Positions 55,258 through 64,000 of a stretch of DNA of 64,000 nucleotides are shown piece after piece. The stretch lies in assembly GCA_029891345.1 (NCBI GenBank), contig CM057009.1, positions 233,235,178-233,299,177 on the forward strand, in the 5' to 3' direction. The stretch's first letter is position 1; each line of letters starts with the position of its first letter. The notes below the pieces were generated by a model. That model was not told where the DNA came from. It saw nothing but the letters and a program-made list of their open reading frames with translations, and did no database searches. The DNA is from Dryococelus australis. Lineage: Eukaryota; Arthropoda; Insecta; Phasmatodea; Phasmatidae. The position numbers were made by a program, and so were the translations under genes.

Positions 55258-55330
55258 ATTGATAGCTCAATGGTAAGGTTGTGGGCTGTTGTGCAGAAGA
55301 ATGCAAGTTCAAATCTCGTTTGGGAATTAG
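55258..55330 (+). repeat. tRNA-derived SINE head or tRNA pseudogene
   Basis: A-box like TAGCTCAATGG (55263-55273) and B-box GTTCAAATCTC (55307-55317), 33 bases apart, the spacing of internal RNA polymerase III promoters in tRNA genes. The stems expected of a functional tRNA do not pair well and no 3' acceptor match is seen, so a SINE head or tRNA pseudogene is more likely than a working tRNA. AT-rich sequence follows. Confidence 0.55.
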
Positions 55331-55439
55331 AATTTAACCAGTTTATAATGTATTTTTGTAATATATTTAGCATTACAATACAAATTTAATCATCATAAAG
55401 ACAGCATTGGCAAAATAAAATGAAACCAGTCCACATGGG

Positions 55440-56588
55440 AGAGTGCTTGCGAATATGACATGCCTGGTTGTGTATTCCTGACAGTGATGGCTTTAGCCAT
55501 GCTCCTGGGTGGAGCAGGAGCTGGTTTCACAGAAGTAGCTTTTTACTTTGCAGCAGATAACTTCTGCACCAAGTCCAGGAACTTGGGGCAGGCTTTTGGT
55601 AGTGCAGAGAGTTGGCCTGCAAAGTTGCTGCATTTAGGTTTTGATGTTGTGTTCATAATTCAGGCACTCTCGTGGTGAGTGCCGGTGTGGTGCGGACAGG
55701 CTGTGGGCATAGAATAGTGGTTTATTGTGTGGCCTAAGGCCAAACAATTCCGGCATTGTGCCACATCTGTGGGCCGTTTCTAATATAGTCTGGGATGGAC
55801 TATGTTCTTATTGATCATAGTGATGTTTGTGAGGGGGGGGGGGGGCAATATTCTGCACCACTGTCATGCAAAAAAATATTTGCAACTCTAGCGTATATTT
55901 CGTGGGGTCTGTGTTGTCTGGAATGCATTTTTTGAATTGGTAGATGTGTTGAATGCTGTAGCCGGTTTGTTATAGATTTGGCTTTATGTCCGCGATTTCG
56001 GTTGTGTGGGTGATATCAAGGATTACTTTTTGTGGGAGTTGAAATGTTTGACAAAAAGTAAAAAAGTGGATGTAAATTGATTCTAGCATTGTGCGAGCTA
56101 TTTGATACTGTTAATGTGATTTGGTGATGTCTGTGGATGCCCTGAGCTGTGGGGAGGAGCGAGAAGCTGTCCTAACTGATAGATCGCAACTTTTGAATCA
56201 GGATGTTGTGTTTAGTGGCATCAGGCACCACTAGGCGGAACTGAGTTTTTTTTCTATCTTCTCTGTTTGATATAGCCGGCTGTGTTTTTTTTTGGGGAGG
56301 AGGGCCTGAAAGGCCAGGGTTTTTCTCTAGTGAGGCCTCATCTGGAACCTCTTTTAACAGGTCAAACCTGTTTTTTGAAACGGAATATGAGCGGAGTGTG
56401 AACTCAGACGACACATGGTGGAAATATTTTGTCTCCTGGGTGGCTTTTTTCTCTGGTATTGAGGTGTTTTTGTTACCTTTTCTCTTGACTTGATGGAATT
56501 CAGTCTCCGTGTTCTCTGTCATGTGTTTCTGGTCAGGAGGAATTTGATGTGCTGAGTGTTGGTGTCGTTGGAGACGATAGGAAGTCAA
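55440..56588 (-). pseudogene. Jockey-type LINE ORF1 (gag-like) remnant
   Basis: The minus strand reads as a non-LTR retrotransposon ORF1. The frame 56588-56172 has a charged N-terminus and then NRFDLLKEVPDE, a Pro-rich GPPPQKK, and FRLVVPDATKHNILIQKL, the order seen in Jockey-clade gag proteins before their RNA-binding domain. It continues with breaks through LFTFCQTFQLPQKVILDI and the zinc-knuckle region (QCRNCLALGHT, PKCSN-AGQLSAL-KACPKFL, around 55560-55760), then a Pro/Ala-rich tail. Stops and at least two frame changes are present. Several knuckle cysteines are lost. ORF2 (endonuclease, reverse transcriptase) is absent to the left of 55440, so the copy is incomplete. Confidence 0.75.
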
Positions 56589-56589
56589 T

Positions 56590-58505
56590 CAAGGTGTCCA
56601 GGTGATCAGGGAGACCATATGGGAAATTCATTCTCACAGACTCAAGCCAGGGCATTCACTTTCTAATTTTCAACCAGTTTATGTGTACTTTCAGATATTC
56701 TAAACTGTAGGCACTAGTTCCCATCATCCATGACAGCTCAGCCGATTCCCAGCCCACCGCCATGACCCTTGCAGCAAGGGAAAAGGGGGTTGGGGAGAGA
56801 TTATGTCTGGCCTAGCAATGTGTTGTTCATACTATGCCTATTTTGGTGCTGCACATTGTGGCTGCTGACCAACTAGGGGCTGGACCCTAGATAACCTGTT
56901 TCCAGGCCGACCGCAGTGTGTGTGCCATAAAGCTAGGCTATCGCAGGCAATCCAAAGTGGTGAGAGCTCACACTGACAAAATCCAGGAAAATAAGTACTA
57001 TTAATTAAACATACTTTGAAAAAGTGTAATTATACTTGAGTAATAAGATTAATATTTAAGAATAATGATTTATTTTTAAAATGTAGACATTCTGTTTACC
57101 TTACTATATTTTATAAACTGAAGGGCATTCATTTAAATAATTTATACTTACATACAACAATAACTAAATATCTATAATAATGAATACAAAGTAATTTTAA
57201 ATTTAGTGCTATCTAGTTACTACAATGTAAGTATTAAGGCTATATACGAACTACTCATTACATTTGAGATACGAAACTGTTTGTTAAATTAGGATATACT
57301 GATATATATGACACGTTTTTATTTACTCATAAATGAAGTGTTTTAATTGTTCACTTATTAAGACATATATTTTATAAATGCTATCTACCAAAGTGCCGGG
57401 TCTGCAATATTTACTAGTCAAACTACCGAGTTCTCTCGCTCTCGACCACACGTATACGAATCTCGTAAAAAAAGACCAATTTGGTGTTCAAGCATACCAA
57501 TACTTCAGTTCACTCAGAGCAGCTGGCAATTTGTATACAAATGAGAACTCCAACCATTGCCTACACAATTAGTGAAGGCCAGGAAAATACACTTTTTTTG
57601 CATTAAAATCTGTGCCACCATGTTTCACCTGTTGCCCGCTAGATGTCTCTCTTTTGTGGTGTTCACTCTAAAATGACACACTATACAATATATCACATGT
57701 TAACAAATTTTTTGATAGTGTGGCTTTGTGTGCTGTATTTGAGACTTCATATATTGTGTATTATTATATAAAACTCATTCAGAAAGTTATAGGTGAAAAA
57801 ATTATCAACAATATATTTTTAAAATACACATTATTAGTAAACTTATGGCTCCTGTAGAACATTGACATGTGTTAAAAAATTTTGTTAAGGAAAAAGTGAT
57901 TCCCACCATTTGAAATGGTTTACTGTTTCATATCAAACTGTACCTCTGATTCATCACAACACGAAAAAAAAAAAAGTCACTTTCCATACTTTCCCATCGC
58001 AATTAGAGGTAAAAGAGAAATGGAGAATCGCTATTTCAAGGCAAAGTGGATCTCTCTGGTTGCCATACTGCAGCTCATGAGTGTGTAGTTCACAATTCAG
58101 AGAAACTGATTTTAGCATTAGTATAACTTCGAAAAGGTTACAGCCCAATATAGTGCCATCACTATTTCCTGGCTAGCCACAACATAAAATAAATCGAAAC
58201 CCAGGACAAATCCAATATGTTGGTCTGAGATTTCTCCACCAAGTGAGAGAAAACAAGCACAAACATATGGTAAGAATGAAGGTTTGAACTATTCCAATGA
58301 TGCTAGTTCTGCACTGAAAGTAGTAGGAATCTAGGTGTCATTTATGCCACCATACAGAGATAAATATTCATTGTCATGGAACACAAGTACAAAATTATGA
58401 AACAGTCTCATGGCCGACTAACTCAAATGGTTAATACATCGAGGAAAATAAATCAGAGAGGTCAAAAATGAAAAGGGAATTTTGCAGAATTTTTAAAACT
58501 TACTT
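56590..58505. other. no gene recognised
   Basis: AT-rich, only short frames. No repeat pairing was identified. Confidence 0.4.
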
Positions 58506-58901
58506 TTGTGCTTTGCAGAGGTTCCAGTAACTTTAGAGATCACATCATTAGCAATGATTTCTGGATATTTAGTAAGAGTTCCGGAAGGAAATACTAGTTG
58601 CAAATTTTGCCTGTACCAAATTTTAGCTCTTAATTGCGAAAGTCCATTGTTGTGCTTAATAAAAATTCAACATCGAGGACTACTGCGCTCCCCATCAGGA
58701 AGATTAGCGTTTTTCCTCACAAAAATATTGGAGTTTGCATACACTGTCTTGAACAACTTTGGGCACGAGCAGGTAGTGAAGAACCTGCAAATGTTTATTG
58801 TGCGTAAATTAGTAGAATATTTCAAGTGTTGTAAGTATGATAAAGAAAATATAAATAATATAATCAATTCTAAATTTCTGAATCCTATTTTGGACAACTA
58901 A
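58506..58901 (+). CDS. unassigned 131-codon open frame
   Basis: The longest open frame in this part of the host half. The first codon used is not ATG (the earliest internal ATG is at 58557). Composition is mixed with seven or so cysteines and a helical end (LVEYFKCCKYDKENINN). It could be an exon or a fragment of a transposase. There is no upstream coding signal and no recognised motif, so coding status is doubtful. Confidence 0.15.
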   Translation: MCFAEVPVTLEITSLAMISGYLVRVPEGNTSCKFCLYQILALNCESPLLCLIKIQHRGLLRSPSGRLAFFLTKILEFAYTVLNNFGHEQVVKNLQMFIVRKLVEYFKCCKYDKENINNIINSKFLNPILDN

Positions 58902-60940
58902 GCAAAATTAGTGATAGACTTAATGGTAAATCTTCAAGAATATGCATGATACCATTAAGCCAATATATATTAAAACTTTTAAGAAAGAAAATGTAAAAGT
59001 TATTTATTTTAGATAAGTCAGTATGCTTATTATATTTTGTTTTCATGCTTTAATTAGTTTGTGTTTGTAACTTGTTTTAAAATCTTTAACTTCTTTGGCT
59101 TGTAACCTGTTTTAAAAGTGTTACTTTGTTTGTTATTGCAAGTACTTTACAAATATCAGAATAGTTTTGAACATTTTTATTTAAATGTATTATTTTAACC
59201 CATTAAACTAACTAAAATTTATTTTACATATTTTTAATGTTTAGTGCCTATATTCTGCAGAGCAATGTATTGCACAAAAGAGAGTACTCTAGAATTGAAT
59301 CCTTGAACTAAAAATGCTTGTATCTCATATGATCTTCAACCATGTCAGAAACTGCTATGAGTACGAGACTATGATTTAGGTTACTAAATCGACCACATTA
59401 ATAATTTTAGCCAATATTTGGGGCTGGTTTCACCAACACATCTTAAAATTTCAGCACTACTTAAACAATGAATAAGCTGTCCCTAGCGCTTTGTACCATT
59501 TCACCAACTTTAAGCACTTCTTAAAAATTTTTAGGCAGCCGAAATCGGATGCCTAACTCTTTAAGCTCTGCTTAATTCATTGTAAACAAATAAAAAGGAA
59601 AATGGTTGCTACTGGAAAAGTTGTTTGTAGATAACCCCAAATGTGCTATAAACTATTTACATTTATAAGGGCCGGTTTTACCATCACTTGGTAAGGGTCT
59701 TGGGTAATTTATCTTCTAGCCAAATGACAAAATTCGTCTTACCATCTATAGGTACCGCTACTCGGAGGATAAACTGTCGTCCACTTTATCTGCATGTTGA
59801 AGCTCTCAGTAAGGGTCTACACTTTAGATAAATATGGCAATCCTGTCAATCATTGTTTACAATTGAAATGGAGGTTGTGAATGAGATTGGCGAGGTTATT
59901 CGAGATGATAAAGATAAAGAAATTGTTGGAATTATCAATGCTAGTGACAAACAAATATGAATTTAGACGAGTAAACATCGAAGGATTTCCATAGAAAAGT
60001 ACGAGTTCGAAAGGTTGTGAATTTTACAAACAGTAAGTTTGTGTATTTTGTAAATAATGCATTAAACTATAACTATAATGATTGAAAAAGCCTAAATCCA
60101 GCACTTTTGTAGTGTGTAAATAATATTTGTTTATTTTACTGTACCATAATTCAACGAGTGTAAGGTTAACTTCGGCCGAAATGTGGGTATTTCTGCATCT
60201 GTACAAATACGAACAGTGATGTATGTATCGTGTTTTGTTTCTCATTGCATTAAAAATTTTAGAAATTACAATAATATGAATGTTATTTCAATAAGAGCGA
60301 AATTTGCCGCTGCCCCATCATAATATATGCTACTCAAAATGCCACATACTCGTACGAATGCTATCTCTTGAAAGACATTAATCTAAAGAACCCCACGAAG
60401 AAAAGGAACTGATGATGTGACCAGGGCCACGTTCGGTAGAGAGAACAATATTAAATTGGGTCGTACGGTCGATGGCCTACGTCGACTATGGATATGTGGT
60501 CAATATGAAGGCGAGGTAATTGAATTGTCAGCTAGATTATGTTGAACATAAAATATTTCCTTTGGGGCGAAGCTGTCAACCACTTCGCATGCCTATATTA
60601 TCACTTAATTTACTCTGCTTGAGAGAGGCAGGCCCCATAAATACAAAACATTCACTGACAGACACTTTAAAGTTGATGCTGCTATGAGGGCGCAGTACCC
60701 AATGAACTCAGGAGACTTAATGTAATAAAACACGTCTGATTAGGGCATGACTGTTTTATTACCACAAATGTACAACGAAAAGATGATGCACATGAAAATG
60801 TGTACCCTTGGTTAAGCGGACCCGGCACGCTGGACCTGCAGGTGGTTACTAATGTGGAAAATAAGGAATAGGACTGGTATGCTACCTCAGGATGCAGGGA
60901 GACCTCCCCTCGGCTAACTAAAAAAATTTTAATGTTCCTG
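58902..60940. other. no gene; two similar repeat starts
   Basis: No supportable gene. Two segments begin with related sequence: GGGGCTGGTTTCACCAAC at 59420 and GGGCCGGTTTTACCATCAC at 59670, each leading into T/A-rich sequence with AAG or CTTAA motifs. A GG(G/C)CCGGTTT-CACCA start is common in DNA-transposon or MITE termini, but matching inverted ends were not established. Confidence 0.35.
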
Positions 60941-60949
60941 AGGTATGTT

Positions 60950-61800
60950 AACTATTGCGATGAAAGAAAATGCAGCCTAGATTTAATTGTCGAGGGAGGT
61001 ACGTGGAGCTTACCATCTGCCCTGCCGGTTGTCTGGAGAGCTGAAGTCTGAGTCTGACTAAAGTCATGGCGTCGGCTTCGCTGCATGTCCGGTGAATCCA
61101 GTACCAAAATTGAAAACATGAAAAAATGGAACTTACTAACAAACATGATAAATGAAACTGACATTGTACATAATTATGATTACTAAATTAAAACACATTG
61201 GTGACATACTCGTGAATGCCGGAATCCCAGATATGTGATGTCATGAGTACGTCACCACACTTGAAGGGTGATATAAAATGAAATGATGTCTTAGGAGGCT
61301 GATTCTTGATAGATGATTACATGTACTCTCTTATTATTAACATATTAAAATATGTGTGTGTTGTAATGGTTATTATTATAGGAATGTGAATGGATGTGAC
61401 GACACACGGATTTCATCACAGGCACTGAGTTATGTACTTTCTTCTATGATATGTTATCTACTCTCTATGCTGGAGCAGGCAGTTTACCTAGTTAATTGTG
61501 GTACAATCATCGCTAAAAATGCCTAAAATACTCCCATTATTTAGAGTTGCTAGGGAGACGCTCGCCAATTTACACTTTGTGCGGGAATGTGTTCCCCTGT
61601 CTTTTGACACTACTTTGAGCCACATCGCACTCCGGATTCGGCCATGGAGCCTGTCGACATCGCACACATCGGAAAGCTGTGGGAATAAGTGGCGCCGCTT
61701 ATTCCAGTGTTCCCTACAATGGCTACATATCCATTCATCATGAGCATTACCTCTTGTGATGAATGTTAAATATTATGACCCGCGGCACCGAGTTACAATG
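60950..61800 (-). mobile_element. probable 3' LTR of Ty3/Gypsy element
   Basis: Lies at the 3' side of the minus-strand Ty3/Gypsy pol remnant and shares ordered blocks with the LTR-like repeat at 48541-49610, which is the expectation for an LTR. Neither end was fixed. Translated frames within both copies (49221-49481 and 61498-61743) resemble each other only because the DNA does. Confidence 0.5.
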
Positions 61801-61888
61801 CGGCAAGGAAAGTTTAAACACCATTCTTGTCGACCTGCACTGATCGAGCCAGCGACATAATATCGATCGGTCGAGTGTTGGTGTGTGG

Positions 61889-63435
61889 TTAATACGTCTG
61901 CGATGGAACAAACAGGCACAATGGATACATGGACGTCAGGAACACGTCAAATGCCCCCCTCGCTGGTGACAGTTTGGTCGTCGCAGACACCCAGGTGACT
62001 GCCACGCCACTAAGTGCAACAGGATGTCGATGGTTGCAGCTGGTTGAGGGGCCTCGAATTGTAAGGCCCGCGATGGTGCTGTACTGTGCTGCCTGCCGAT
62101 TCTCCAGGGCGATGACCCTGCTGATGGTGAAGTGCCGCTGCCCATGCTCACTGAAGGGGGTTGTTCCTATTGCAAGTGGTGCACGCCGGCTTGTTGCAGA
62201 TACTGATACTTGACGCGGCGAGGGGGTCGAGACCCACTCTTCCGTCGACTCGTCATCGCTGCTGCTGATGCTGTCACTGCTCTTCGGACCCCTCGATGCT
62301 CCTTCTTCTGGCGAGGGGAAAGGTATGCTGTCTTTTGCTGGACTTGATGCTCCTTCAGATGATTCTTCCACTGCGCCCCTGATGCGGTCCTCCGATGCGA
62401 GGTCAGCCGGTATCGTAGTCTTTGTTGGCATTATGGCGAAGTCTTGTGGGCAACTACCCTCTGGGCTGATCATTCCCGTAGTTGCCCCCACTGGCCCGTT
62501 TTGTGCGACATCTTCCGAAGGCAGTGTCTCTACACTGGGTGTTGTGACACTCTGGTCTGGCTATCTTTGGTTTCCAGCGCCTGTAATGTTAATGTCATGA
62601 TATACTTGAGATGGTGTGACCTCTTCCTCTTGCTCTTCTTCATTCCCTTCCGACCTTATGGGCAAATGACTACCGGGTGTGGCAGTGGGAAAAAGGTACT
62701 GAAGAGCACCCCCATGTGTGCTTAAGCATGCCTCTGCTTCGCCATTGGGTGTTTCTGCGACATGCTCTTGGCCATTGGGCTTTTCCTCTTGCTGAGGAGT
62801 TTCTGTGCTTGGTCCTTGCAAGGCTAGGCGAAGGTCATCGAGTGTACGGACAACTTGCACCTGCTGCTGACCTTGATAAGGGAATTTGTATACCCCAGCA
62901 CTTTTACAACTACATGTGGTCCGCTCCACATAGGGGAAAACCCTGCACAAAAGTTGCACTTTGCGCTGTTCAGCCTGTGCTCGCGGACGTAAACATTATG
63001 TCCAGGCCTGAGCCTCTTTAGGTGGGCATGTTGTTGCTGGTACATATTTTAGTATGTACCTCTCCTCATGAATGCATTTATTTTCCAGGTCTTGCTCTCA
63101 ATGCTGTCGCCTGCCTGCTGCACTTTCTGTTGCATCGCTGTTTGCCTGATAGATTCTGAATTTTCCAGGGAGGGACAGCTCCCTTCCCTTCAGAATGGTG
63201 GCTGGTGATTGACCTGTGGCTAGGTTCACCCTCCATCTGATTACGAACAAAGTTGCGGCAGATGTACAGTCCATCTTGCGTTGTTTGATCCTACGGTCAG
63301 GAGCAACTGAGTCTTGAGGTCTAAATTCTTCCTCTCAATTTGGTTGGCCCGTGGGTGGTACATGGCCATTACATGATGTTGGACTACCCACCTGGTACAC
63401 AATTCTCTCCAATACGAGGTTGAGGTTAGTGTTCC
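61889..63435 (-). pseudogene. Ty3/Gypsy retrotransposon pol, integrase C-terminal part and tail
   Basis: Reading the minus strand from 63435: MYHPRANQIERKNLDLK is the conserved end of the integrase core (HP-xAN-xxER-N-xxLK, containing the catalytic Glu). It is followed after a stop and frame change by ATGQSPATILKGRELSLPG, the usual TG-xSPAxL-xxGREL block. At about 63045-62824 comes the GPY/F module (FCAGFSPMWSGPHVVVKVLG) preceded by LRPGHNVYV. Then a long acidic, Pro/Ser/Glu-rich tail (62959-62561, and 62491-61889 with EESSEGASSPAKD) ends the polyprotein. Reverse transcriptase and 5' parts would lie beyond the right edge. Three or more breaks make it inactive. Confidence 0.85.
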
Positions 63436-64000
63436 TTACACATTACGGCAAAGTACATGTTTTTCTATTTTACCTTATTATTCAAGTGTGATTTGTCATG
63501 GTAGGTTTTAAGTGTTTCATATTCATTTAGGGCCACATTCATCCACTGCATTTCATATGTTATGTATTTTTCACATAATGTATGATCATGTGTTACAGAA
63601 TGAAAGTTTGTGTCATGAAGGTGGCAGCTGGCCGCCATGTTTCAGTAGTTACATCTTGATTACCACGTGGGATGGTCTTGCTGCACCCTCCCCAGGCACT
63701 TCATCGCTTCGGTACTAATCATGTAGCTTACAATAGTTTTAACTTAATAATCACATAGGCATTTTGTCACCTTTTCCGAATCAGTGTGTACCCCACTTTA
63801 GCGAGGCAAGTTTGTAAGTGCTACTATTGAATGTATAAAGAAATAAATATTCATGTCGTGAATTTTCGAACTATATTTATTTCTTTGGTCAACTCTTGAC
63901 CGCGTACCTCATTTGAATATTTTTCACAAGGGGTAAGGCGGCCTATAACAGCTCGGGAGTGAGCATGGGCATATGGAAATAGCCCAAATAATTCCCACTA
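63436..64000. other. right edge, no feature recognised
   Basis: No motif recognised. Upstream integrase or reverse transcriptase sequence of the adjacent Ty3/Gypsy element would be expected here if that copy were complete, but readable blocks were not found, suggesting the element is truncated or interrupted near 63435. Confidence 0.35.

Noticed and set aside
58410-58480. Second SINE-like A box (AACTCAAATGG)
   Set aside because: No acceptable B box at the right distance; only a weak AGGTCAAAAATG follows.
1-64000. CRISPR array, rRNA genes, functional tRNA genes, prokaryotic operons
   Set aside because: No regularly spaced repeats with unique spacers, no rRNA-like conserved blocks, no good cloverleaf, and repeat content is clearly eukaryotic.

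Overview
The window looks like arthropod chromosomal DNA with two very different halves. Positions 1 to about 31.6 kb hold the decayed genes of a large arthropod DNA virus integrated in the genome. About 32 kb to the right edge is gene-poor DNA built from transposable elements. No intact host protein-coding gene was recognised. Jockey-type LINE, Ty3/Gypsy, Merlin and Harbinger remnants and microsatellites point to a eukaryote; Jockey LINEs are essentially an arthropod lineage, so an arthropod (insect, crustacean or chelicerate) is the best inference. The species cannot be read from the sequence.

Viral half (1-31.6 kb). Genes are packed on both strands with short AT-rich spacers, in same-strand runs: minus 1-2.7 kb, plus 2.8-4.3, minus 4.3-9.1, plus 10.2-13.8 and 14.4-16.9, minus about 17.1-17.8, plus 18.2-20.3, minus 20.3-25.2, plus 25.6-30.7, minus 30.9-31.6. 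Three genes have recognisable homology: PIF-0/P74 at 18.2-20.3 kb, an SF1 helicase of Pif1/RecD type at 25.6-27.3 kb, and an AAA+ ATPase at 2.8-4.3 kb. PIF-0 is diagnostic for the class Naldaviricetes (baculo-, nudi-, hytrosa-, nimaviruses and relatives). The other genes show features typical of envelope or virion proteins: N-terminal membrane anchors, tail anchors and N-myristoylation motifs. An ankyrin-repeat gene lies near the right end. Several starts are preceded within about 20 bases by (A/G)TAAG, the late-promoter motif of baculovirus-type RNA polymerases. Nearly every gene carries stops or frameshifts, and microsatellites and a foldback element have invaded, so this is a non-functional endogenous copy. 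It continues past the left edge, so its full length is unknown.

Transition (31.6-34.7 kb). A 39-bp minisatellite and a damaged Merlin transposase follow the last viral gene. The virus-host junction is probably here but is not seen precisely.

Transposon half (34.7-64 kb). An LTR retrotransposon spans 34,762-43,220, bounded by a 4-bp target duplication ATAC, with a PBS-like site and polypurine tract but no pol gene. Its 5' LTR is split by a 1.67-kb element that recurs inverted at 44.6-46.2 kb and in part at 47.3-47.9 kb. Further right are two Harbinger transposase remnants, a diverged LTR, a tRNA-derived SINE head, a Jockey ORF1 (gag) remnant, and the 3' end of a Ty3/Gypsy pol gene with its LTR. 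The intervals between them show no recognised gene.

Limits: reading was by eye, without database searches. Family calls rest on motifs; frame breaks could in part be assembly errors in homopolymers; coordinates of broken genes are approximate.
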